DNA of 64,000 bases, from assembly GCF_003014595.1 (NCBI RefSeq), contig NZ_PYGK01000026.1:1-64000 (forward strand), in the 5' to 3' direction. The notes under the pieces are model-generated. The model saw only the letters and a program-made list of their open reading frames with translations. It was not told the DNA's origin and did no database searches. The stretch is from Chitinophaga ginsengisoli (GTDB taxonomy: Bacteria; Bacteroidota; Bacteroidia; Chitinophagales; Chitinophagaceae). How positions within the stretch are numbered: the first letter of the stretch is position 1; the number at the start of each line of letters is the position of its first letter. Shown here in pieces: positions 7,663-14,865 of this stretch. The translations under genes were made by a program, and so were the position numbers.

Positions 7663-8328
7663 TCACTTGCTCAGTGGCGTCGTCCTAACGAGCCTTTTGG
7701 TAAGCGTGTCGCCCGGCCAAAGAAACTCATAATAGTCAACACGAGGCGGCTTGGAATTGAGATAAGTTACTGTTTTGCGCGAATATCGGCCTCGTATATA
7801 GGAGTATTCCTTTTTTGTCCTTTTCTCTTTGTCCAGGACGAAAATGCTATCCATATCCTGAATAAAGTCACATCGACTTGAAGGATAGTAAGATCTCGTA
7901 TAACGTATTTCGTCAACAAATTGGACTTCCGATCCTTCAGACGGCTCCTCCTTATATTGCTTGAGTGTTGATAGTATAAAAGCGTCGCCCGTGCTCTGGT
8001 CAAAAGTATCCTGTGGTATATAACGCAGCTTATATCTGTCTGTTAAAATCAATTCTGACGAATCGTCGCGAACAAATATGTCTCTCGTTCTGACCCCAGC
8101 TTGTGGACTCAGCTTTATGACGCCCGCTTTCAAATTCTTTAGGGTATCTATAATCCACGTGCGAAATCTTTTCTCATATTCAATGGAATCTTGTGTATCT
8201 GATGTCTGCGATTGAGTCAATGAACTGTCAGTTTGAGGAGATTTAGGTTTGTGGTTATTGCACGAAATCGCCAGTAGGCATACTACAAATGCCACACTTG
8301 TTAATGAGAGATGTTTATTTGGTTGCAT
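7663..8328 (-). CDS. Hypothetical lipoprotein, possible immunity protein (first of pair)
   Basis: This is a 221-aa protein with a signal segment and lipobox (LAISC), followed by a Ser/Thr/Gln-rich linker and a globular domain with LSPQAGVRTRDIF and FVDEIRYTRSYYPSS. Its start codon lies only 4 bases after the last stop of the RHS toxin frame (8333-8335), so it was the next gene in a toxin operon. The downstream paralogue at 6953-7636 suggests duplication followed by divergence. No known immunity family is recognised. Confidence 0.6.
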   Translation of the reverse strand: MQPNKHLSLTSVAFVVCLLAISCNNHKPKSPQTDSSLTQSQTSDTQDSIEYEKRFRTWIIDTLKNLKAGVIKLSPQAGVRTRDIFVRDDSSELILTDRYKLRYIPQDTFDQSTGDAFILSTLKQYKEEPSEGSEVQFVDEIRYTRSYYPSSRCDFIQDMDSIFVLDKEKRTKKEYSYIRGRYSRKTVTYLNSKPPRVDYYEFLWPGDTLTKRLVRTTPLSK

Positions 8329-8332
8329 GTTT

Positions 8333-10130
8333 TTATTTTTGATTAGGGAATGTCAATGGGATTTTTTTCTTATTGTCATCTAGAGTAAAGCGTTCACCAC
8401 GGCCGGCCGACAGATTTGTAAAAAGAGTTTTGCCTATAATTGCGGTGGCTGAAACATCGTATCTGGCGCTTTAATATTTCCAGGCACTTACATCTACGCC
8501 ACCGTTGAATTTCTCCTTATATTTTACTAACAAATCTAAAGATTCGTTACTCCATATACGATCGCGGTGGCTATTGACCCTGGTACTAGTAATTAAATCG
8601 ATCCCATCCCATGAATCCGCTCCCTTGGTATGGTCGACGAATTCCGGCCCTAGTCCCTTCATATGTCCAATAGCATTAATTACAGCCACCACCGCAAATT
8701 TGGAATTTCTCTCCGCGTGATTACTTGCGATAAAGCTAGTCAAGGCCTCTTGCTTTGCTCCTCTGGCAAAAGAGTTTCGAAACAAGCTTATGTCCTCTAG
8801 TGTTTTTAGTGAACTTGATCCACCCTCCTTAATAAAGTTTGCGGTAACTGAGGCAATCCCAAAAGATTCATCCTTGTCTCTCCCGATTCTTCATTTATAA
8901 CGGCGGCAAACGCGAGGAACGTCTTATATGACACGCCCAGATCTACTGTAGCACTTTTCTTTACTGTATTCAGCGTATGCCCTGGTTTGCTGGTTCGATC
9001 AGTCTTGATTACACCGCCCTCTTTTACGGCATAAACTTTGTCATCATTCTTGCCATCGCTGCCTAGATAGACACCTGCCATTGTATAATAATCACCTGTT
9101 GTTTTCATACCATCCGGATCAATAAAACGTATCGGATTATTAAAAGCATAATTGTAGGGAGACAGCCTACGCATTTCACCTGCAAGCGGGTCAATTACAT
9201 GCCAACGTCCAATCTGGCAGTCATACATTCTGGCGCCGAAGTCGTACCATTGAATACTAGTCCCATCTTTAAACTCATCTTTCTGAATTTCCTTACCGGA
9301 ATACTGAATAAGATTTGTCTTATAGAGTCCTCCTTTCAGTGCACCGGAGCTGATGGCTGCCATCGTGAGACCAAATGGATAATAATGGGTGCTGCTTACC
9401 AGAGGGCCGGTATTGTGTACTACAACTAAGTTATCGAAATAAACGTCTTCAACACTCTCATTTGATGTATAAATATAAAGAAAACCTGTTTTTTTAATTG
9501 TAAATCTGTTGGTTGCAAGCGTTTGTAGTATGTCGGGGCTTCCCTGAACCGACGTACTCCGGAGTTGGCACTTACCAGGTTAAATTGTTCGTCGAACAAA
9601 ACGTAGCTTAGATAAGCCTTAGGCTTGTCTGATAAATTCTGTGATGGATCTTGTTGCTTTAATTGGTCATATGTGGAACTCTTAAACATTGTGATTGGGC
9701 TACCGGCTCCACTTCCGGTATGAACGCCTTCAACGACAGAGGACCCGCTAAAGGCTTGAAGTATTGAAGTGATCATTGCCGACGCTGTGGTACGGGAAGT
9801 ACTAGCTGCAGTCGATTTGTAGAAGCCCTTTACACAAATCTGGATGGTATCTCCTGCCATAACCCTTAGTACAAGGGATGGTCCAATCTTTTGCCCGTTT
9901 GATGCATTGAGGCGTGACACGAAATCATTTGGATTGGTTGTGTTGTCGGTAGGATATCCCGAAGGCTTTACGGTTCTCGTGTTATCAATATTGGAAAATA
10001 AGGCATTTTCAACGGCACTAGCTGCCGTCTCCAATGTCGCGGCATATTGACTGGTGTCGGTTTTGGATTGAAGTACGCCTCTGACGTTTTTTTGATAGTC
10101 TTCCAGGAAATATTCATTAGAGAAGGAGAG
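8333..10130 (-). pseudogene. Degraded RHS-family toxin gene, C-terminal part
   Basis: The piece carries the pre-core segment of Bacteroidetes RHS proteins (IDNTRTVKPSGYPTD, NLSDKPKAYLSYVLFD), the link HYYPFGLTM, and the core YDFGARMYDCQIGRWHVIDP with SPYNYAFNNP. The C-terminal part has AAVINEESG, then in another frame ESFGIASVTANFIKEGG and KGADSWDGIDL, which recalls Hydrolase_2/SleB-type cell-wall hydrolases. Three lesions are visible: a one-base frameshift near 9545, another near 8880, and an in-frame TAA at 8471-8473, after which the frame stays coherent for 45 codons to 8333. The N-terminal shell is missing, cut near 10.12-10.16 kb by unrelated sequence. Confidence 0.8.
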
Positions 10131-10160
10131 AGGTCGCCCGGTCCGGAAAATGGGAATAGT

Positions 10161-10355
10161 GCGACCTTCAGGATGTGCGTAACTGAACAGGCCTACAGCA
10201 TTAAGGACTATTACACTGTGACCAACGAGCTATCTGTTTTCTTCGGAGTGTCCCGTATTTCAATTGAATACCGCCTGAGAGGTTTAGACCTGGTGCAAAA
10301 GTCGGTACCCGGTGTCAAGACGGTGGAGGAAATACTCCGGGGAATTAGTTTTTAA
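10161..10355 (+). pseudogene. ImmA/IrrE-type C-terminal fragment
   Basis: The frame ending at 10353-10355 reads TNELSVFFGVSRISIEYRLR followed by GLDLVQKS. This is the pattern of the C-terminal helix-turn-helix-like tail of ImmA/IrrE (DUF955) metallopeptidases. The zinc-binding HExxH domain is absent because the frame runs back into the RHS pseudogene on the opposite strand near 10.13 kb. It looks like a recombination fragment. Confidence 0.45.
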
Positions 10356-10376
10356 ACGGGCTAATTGGGCGAAAAT

Positions 10377-10598
10377 ATGAAGGACCATGGTTCAATTCTT
10401 GTATATTATAATTTCCGGTGCACTGGTATTATTGTGATCCAGTCATTGCCTGAAAATGAGCACGCGACCGGAAAGGAACTATTCGATGATATTATCAGTA
10501 GGTACAGTGAAATGGTTGATTTCGAATCGCACTACAGGGAAGTCTATGACCGCGAGGATTTCTTTCAGCAAATGGAACATTTAATTGACGCCATATAG
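10377..10598 (+). CDS. Small hypothetical protein
   Basis: This 73-aa protein starts at MKDHGSILVYYN, 21 bases after the ImmA/IrrE-like fragment. It has a beta-strand followed by a conserved-looking stretch IIVIQSLPENEHATGKELF and an acidic C-terminus. It was probably the partner gene of the ImmA/IrrE gene whose 3' end remains. I do not recognise the family. The next 208 bases hold no supported gene. Confidence 0.5.
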   Translation: MKDHGSILVYYNFRCTGIIVIQSLPENEHATGKELFDDIISRYSEMVDFESHYREVYDREDFFQQMEHLIDAI

Positions 10599-10806
10599 AT
10601 ATAAGCAACAAATTATCGGACTTCCCAACAATGGATTTACCTTGGAGCAAGTAGTTTTTTTGGAGGGCTGAAGTTGAAGTGTAATTGTTACTGCTTATGA
10701 TTGGGCTAATCGAATTGACAGTGCTTTCTGCTTCTTGTGTTAAGGGTTGCTTTTTCATTGAATGACATTAAAGATGATGATCATATATTCGAAGTAGTGG
10801 ACGGAG

Positions 10807-11094
10807 ATGCTGAAGTTCTTCAGAAAGCAATTAGATGAAACGAATCAAGATAATCAATCGAACCTTATGCACACCTTTGACTATCTAAAGGCACATAGGG
10901 TTGCCATACAAGCTGCGGTTGGATTAACATTTAAGCAGTTAATGCTTGCTCATGAAAATTATGTTAATGGCAGTCTAAACAGACAGAATAATTTTGAAAG
11001 AGTTAAGCATATAGGAATAACACGAACACAAAATGGTTTCCCATTACCATATATTTATACAACAAGAGGTAAATTGTTATATCCAAAGGAATAA
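10807..11094 (+). CDS. Hypothetical small basic protein
   Basis: This is a 95-aa soluble protein, helical and basic, ending in FPLPYIYTTRGKLLYPKE. No family is recognised. It is separated by only 10 bases from the lipoprotein gene that follows, so the two are probably cotranscribed. Confidence 0.45.
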   Translation: MLKFFRKQLDETNQDNQSNLMHTFDYLKAHRVAIQAAVGLTFKQLMLAHENYVNGSLNRQNNFERVKHIGITRTQNGFPLPYIYTTRGKLLYPKE

Positions 11095-11104
11095 AATAAA
11101 AATC

Positions 11105-11491
11105 ATGAGAATAATATTATTAGTTTGGTTTGGTTGTTTTCTAGTAACTGCATTCAGCTGTAATCAATGTGACCATGCGGTTAATTTCGGCTGTTTGGCA
11201 GCAAATAAAGGAGATACCGCGTACATTTATGTTGATGATCAGCTGGTTTACAAGAAAGTTTTTGGAGCTGCCTATTTTGAGTCCCGTGAAACTATTAAAC
11301 CAAGTGTTCGTGATTATTGTGCTTCGGCAGATTCAATTAAAGTACGAGCGGGATTTAATCGCCACGACACAATCTTTTATCTTAATCCAAGAGAAATAAA
11401 GGAATGTTATGTTGGTAATTCTATTTATGGTGATTTATTAGTTTTCTATAATCATGTAAAGAAAAAACGTATGAGCTCAGCAATGCATTAA
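11105..11491 (+). CDS. Hypothetical lipoprotein
   Basis: The protein starts at MRIILLVWFGCFLVTAFSC; the frame is open further upstream but the signal peptide fixes this ATG. It is 128 aa with a lipobox (TAFSC) and eight cysteines in the mature part or at its start, including NQCDHAVNFGC, which could form disulfides in the periplasm. The body is a beta-rich domain with DTAYIYVDDQLVYKK and a repeat-like AGFNRHDTIFYLN. No family is recognised. Within this island it could be another lipoprotein immunity protein, but no toxin is adjacent. Confidence 0.55.
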   Translation: MRIILLVWFGCFLVTAFSCNQCDHAVNFGCLAANKGDTAYIYVDDQLVYKKVFGAAYFESRETIKPSVRDYCASADSIKVRAGFNRHDTIFYLNPREIKECYVGNSIYGDLLVFYNHVKKKRMSSAMH

Positions 11492-11732
11492 TCGTATACT
11501 GATAGCTATCAATGCGTTTTACGGTTTTGCCATAGGAGAGGGGGCTAAATTTTAGTACCCTCTTCTTTATTTTATGCCCCTGCAGATTCTCGACTATTGC
11601 TTCGCGCCGGCCATCATGTGTTTCTATAGTGAAGCTGGCGGTACTGAGTAAGCAGGGATCGCAATTTTCTATAGTAACCCATGGAGCAAGTAGCTCTGTA
11701 GTTCTATTGAGTTCCTTTGTTAGCTCTTCCAT
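11421..11732 (-). CDS. Uncertain small open frame
   Basis: A 103-codon frame starts MEELTKELNRTTELL and contains VENLQGHKIKKRVLKFS. Its 3' end overlaps the 3' end of the lipoprotein gene on the other strand by 71 bases. Codon content in the first 75 residues is protein-like, but no family is recognised, and the last 30 residues are probably an artefact of the overlap. It could be a truncated gene. Confidence 0.3.
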   Translation of the reverse strand: MEELTKELNRTTELLAPWVTIENCDPCLLSTASFTIETHDGRREAIVENLQGHKIKKRVLKFSPLSYGKTVKRIDSYQYTINALLSSYVFSLHDYRKLINHHK

Positions 11733-11800
11733 TAAAGTGAGTTTTCGGCGAAAATCGCTTTAATGGAAGAGCATATATCCGGTCCCTACTAGTAAATAAT

Positions 11801-13072
11801 TTATTTCTTCAATACTTTCATAGGAAAGGGTAGTTGTTTTCTCTCCATGATCTTATCTTCCAGCCCTTTTGTTTCCTCTTCAATCCATTCCTCGTCTGCT
11901 TCAGTATATCCTTCAGTCGTTGTTATTTTCGCATGCCCCATCATCATTTGCACAACTTTAATAGCAACACCCATTTTCAATGCTATCGTCGAAGCGAAGG
12001 TATGCCGGGCAATGTGAAACGTAAGCGTAAACGGTATTGCGGCCAATTCCTGTAAAATTTTAAGACAACGATTGATTTCCTGGTTTGTAATAGGAGGGAA
12101 CACGGTTCCATTGGCAACGGCCCTGGGATTGTCTTTGTACCTTTTGATAATGGTTACAGCCGTCGGCAGAATAGGGACGGCTGTGAACTCTTCGGACTTT
12201 TGACGATAAAGGTTACACCAGAATTTTCCTGAGGGAGTGATGTCAAAATTGTCTATTGTTAATGCCATGACATCTGAATAGGCAAAACCGGTGTAGCAAC
12301 TGAAAATAAAAAGGTCTCGTACGTAGGCTAATTGCGGTGTAGCCAGCAATAGTTTCTCTAACGCTACAATTTGGTGCCATTTCAGTTTCTTCACCTTAGT
12401 CTTTATTCTGAAGGGCGTAAAATCTACAAAAGGATCCTCGTTTAACCATTTCATCTTTTTGCCCCAGCTTGCCATTTGCTTTAGTCTTTCCAGATGTTTG
12501 GCAGTACCATTGGTGGTGCATTTGTCATGCTTCTTGATAGGGTGAAGGGGAATGTACGTTTCCAGCTCCTTTATGAATGGAAAATCCAATACTGAAACAT
12601 GCACATCCTCCCGGTTAAATTTGTACTTAATAAAGTTCTGTAGGTATGTGGCCGTAGCACCGTAGTTTTTAAGGGTACCAGGGGCCAGATTTTTTCCCTC
12701 ATGAAGTTTATGCAGCTTCACCAGCGCCATTACCGTGTGATCTTTGTTTTTGACCACCTGCTTTCCATTATAGATCGTTTTGATATCCTCGGCTTCGAAT
12801 GGCTCGCATTTGTCTACGAGATCTTTATAAATCCGTTTCAGATTGAACCTGACATTGGCGATATGGTTATTCAGGAGCTTTGCTGCCTCAGACTTCCCGT
12901 TTACTTTTTCCGATTCTGAGTTCCATTGATCTTTTTGGATTTTGTCTTTCAGGCTAATTTCGACAGGCTCGCCGCCGTTCACGGTGATTCGTGCATATAC
13001 CACCGCCAGGTCCTTTGCGCCTTTCACATTGCGTACAATGAAGTCAATACCAAATGAGTTTTGTGCATTCAT
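11801..13072 (-). CDS. Tyrosine-type site-specific recombinase (integrase)
   Basis: This 423-aa protein has the Bacteroidetes integrase layout: an N-terminal arm-binding domain (about 1-100), a SAM-like core-binding domain (about 110-210), and a catalytic domain. In the catalytic part the box I region reads FSCYTGFAYSDV, where the usual Arg is replaced, as is common in this Bacteroidetes subgroup. The Lys of RQKSEEFTAVPIL, the HIARHTFAST box (HxxRH) and GHAKITTTEGY with the nucleophilic Tyr are present. It cuts and rejoins DNA at att sites. It points away from the neighbouring tRNA-Pro whose 3' end lies 298 bases upstream, so it is probably the integrase of the island to its left. Confidence 0.92.
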   Translation of the reverse strand: MNAQNSFGIDFIVRNVKGAKDLAVVYARITVNGGEPVEISLKDKIQKDQWNSESEKVNGKSEAAKLLNNHIANVRFNLKRIYKDLVDKCEPFEAEDIKTIYNGKQVVKNKDHTVMALVKLHKLHEGKNLAPGTLKNYGATATYLQNFIKYKFNREDVHVSVLDFPFIKELETYIPLHPIKKHDKCTTNGTAKHLERLKQMASWGKKMKWLNEDPFVDFTPFRIKTKVKKLKWHQIVALEKLLLATPQLAYVRDLFIFSCYTGFAYSDVMALTIDNFDITPSGKFWCNLYRQKSEEFTAVPILPTAVTIIKRYKDNPRAVANGTVFPPITNQEINRCLKILQELAAIPFTLTFHIARHTFASTIALKMGVAIKVVQMMMGHAKITTTEGYTEADEEWIEEETKGLEDKIMERKQLPFPMKVLKK

Positions 13073-13218
13073 AACAATTCAATTTTTAGGTTTTTAATAC
13101 CGTTTGTTATCACTCCCACTATCCACTCACCGCAAAGCGGTGAAATCATCACGCAAACGGCATCAAAAGGCACCAGATGAAATGGTGTTAGTTTTTGAAT
13201 GCCAAAGAGTTACAACGG

Positions 13219-13271
13219 TTTTCGTGAGTAATATTCGGTAAAAAATTTACTCACGGATTTACTCACGAAAA
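13219..13271. repeat. Inverted repeat upstream of the integrase
   Basis: TTTTCGTGAGTAA at 13219-13231 is repeated in inverse as TTACTCACGAAAA at 13259-13271, with a further TTACTCACG at 13247-13255. The three copies lie between the tRNA 3' end and the integrase start, where integrase arm sites or an autoregulatory operator are expected. Confidence 0.55.
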
Positions 13272-13313
13272 GAATGATATGAATTGATATAATTTGCCAG
13301 GCTGAAAAAATAA

Positions 13314-13346
13314 AAAGCCCGCAAATACTGACTATTTGCGGGCTTT
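13314..13346 (-). terminator. Terminator downstream of tRNA-Pro
   Basis: A perfect 14-bp stem (13314-13327 with 13333-13346) with a 5-base loop is followed, on the minus strand, by a run of T. It lies 24 bases beyond the tRNA 3' end and ahead of the integrase gene. Confidence 0.75.
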
Positions 13347-13369
13347 GAATCGTATTAAAGTGTATGCCG

Positions 13370-13443
13370 TCGGGATGACAAGATTCGAACTTGCGGCCTC
13401 TTCGTCCCGAACGAAGCGCGCTACCGGGCTGCGCTACATCCCG
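13370..13443 (-). tRNA. tRNA-Pro (anticodon CGG)
   Basis: Read on the minus strand, a full cloverleaf folds: acceptor stem CGGGATG/CATCCCG, D stem GCGC/GCGC, anticodon stem CTTCG/CGAAG with loop TTCGGGA, and T arm GCAAG-TTCGAAT-CTTGT. The discriminator base is A. Positions 34-36 are CGG and position 37 is G, as expected for tRNA-Pro. The 3' half borders the integrase region and is a plausible attachment site. No second copy of the tRNA 3' end was noticed elsewhere in the window. Confidence 0.93.
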
Positions 13444-13508
13444 AGCTCCCTCATTGAGCGTAAACCAATTTAACGACCTTTCAAAAAATCACCAAATTTT
13501 TCCACCAT

Positions 13509-13543
13509 AAAAAAGGCGTCCGGTATTCCCAGACGCCTTTTTT
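13509..13543 (-). terminator. Bidirectional-looking terminator
   Basis: The stem AAAAAAGGCGTC / GACGCCTTTTTT (13509-13520 with 13532-13543) has an 11-base loop. It lies just past the stop of the 13563-14561 gene and has a T-run on either strand. Confidence 0.75.
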
Positions 13544-13562
13544 AAATACAGTAAAAATTATC

Positions 13563-14561
13563 TTAATTCCTGAACATTGTCACTACCAATGCGACTTCTT
13601 TATTAAGGCCCATAGCAGCTGCCATGACAGCGGAATTGTCACTCTGATCGACTTCGCGTTCTATCTCTTTTTTATGTACCACCAGTTTCAGATCGCCTTT
13701 AGTATATAAGGATAAACCACCTTCCTCTTTATCATGACTGGTAGTATCGCTGGCATCTTTTTGGAAACCGGAATTACGGATATCCTGCATCATGCTCCTG
13801 AGGTTTTCTCCCATAGCCACATAGGTAACACGAACACGTGGCTGCGCACTAAAAAAGAGCTTCTTGTTTTCATTCACGTAAGTAGTGCTGTCGTCATCAG
13901 CTGTTATCCAGCGATAGCTGATCTTATTCAATGCCGGCAGAATACTGTCTCCAGGCATTGCCAGTATTTGGGACATGTCTTTAACGGTTAGTTGTCTGCT
14001 CTTCATTCCAGTGAGTTCCTCCACCATTTCATCTCCCAGTAAGATCTTCACCAGATTCGGGTGTTTGGAGGAATAGACTACTTCAACATGCTGTCCTTTG
14101 CTCGCCAGATCGTATTGGTCGCTACCCACTTCTTTCTGGGTACGTACCTGTTTACCATCTTTAGTGTAATAGGAGATCGTCAGTTTGTAAGTGCTGCTCT
14201 TGGAGCTTTTCTTATAATAACCATCCACAATGGTAGCAGGAACTATTTGTCCAAACTGTCTCAGTTCCTCGTTTTCCAGTTTACCATAATGCATCGCGAA
14301 TACGATGATCAATACGATGGCAGCAGGAATACATACAAATGTCATATTGTGATACCACTGTTTGGGATATCTGTCCCACTGCGTGATCTCATCCATATCT
14401 GTGAAATCTGCAAATGTCTGCGCCATAAAGATGAAGCATAAAATGCCCCCGATAATAGCCACAAATACAGGCATGTGGATGTACAGCCCCGCCGGCATCC
14501 AGATATACCAGATCAGGAATGTGAGGAGGAGCAGCGCGCCCCAGATAATTCTTCTTTTCAT
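13563..14561 (-). CDS. Membrane protein with DUF3592-like domain
   Basis: This is a 332-aa protein with three hydrophobic helices (about residues 5-22, 30-48 and 74-92), followed by a soluble domain starting PATIVDGYYKKSSKSSTYKL and VVYSSKHPNLVKI, which is the DUF3592 pattern (a beta-rich extracytoplasmic module). The C-terminal half is soluble and unassigned. Function is unknown. A TATATTTG element 100 bases upstream (minus strand, 14662-14669) matches the -7 part of the Bacteroidetes promoter. Confidence 0.6.
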   Translation of the reverse strand: MKRRIIWGALLLLTFLIWYIWMPAGLYIHMPVFVAIIGGILCFIFMAQTFADFTDMDEITQWDRYPKQWYHNMTFVCIPAAIVLIIVFAMHYGKLENEELRQFGQIVPATIVDGYYKKSSKSSTYKLTISYYTKDGKQVRTQKEVGSDQYDLASKGQHVEVVYSSKHPNLVKILLGDEMVEELTGMKSRQLTVKDMSQILAMPGDSILPALNKISYRWITADDDSTTYVNENKKLFFSAQPRVRVTYVAMGENLRSMMQDIRNSGFQKDASDTTSHDKEEGGLSLYTKGDLKLVVHKKEIEREVDQSDNSAVMAAAMGLNKEVALVVTMFRN

Positions 14562-14865
14562 GTGTATAGGGTTGTAGTGTGTAATTAGGTAAGCCGTTTA
14601 TGATGGTGGTAATAAACTATTCGCAGTCAATGCTTTGTCCCGGTCTAATGTAAACTGACTGCAAATATACATTTTTTAATATATGAATAGGAGGGTACGA
14701 CTCATTTTAAATTATTAATTTATTTACTATCTTGACGTACTTTATGAAGGAAAACGCTTGAAAGCCTCTGTAGTAGCTTGTTTTGGTCGTTAGTGATGAT
14801 AATGAAATAGTTAGCCGTAACGCATATCTATACCTGAAAACCGATCCCTATAATTATATACGCTG
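14562..14865. promoter_or_regulatory. Divergent intergenic region with a -7 element
   Basis: This region separates two divergent genes. On the minus strand TATATTTG (14662-14669) fits the Bacteroidetes -7 consensus TAnnTTTG for the gene at 13563-14561, although the -33 TTTG is not seen at the right spacing. No clear promoter was found for the plus-strand gene at 14866. Confidence 0.35.
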
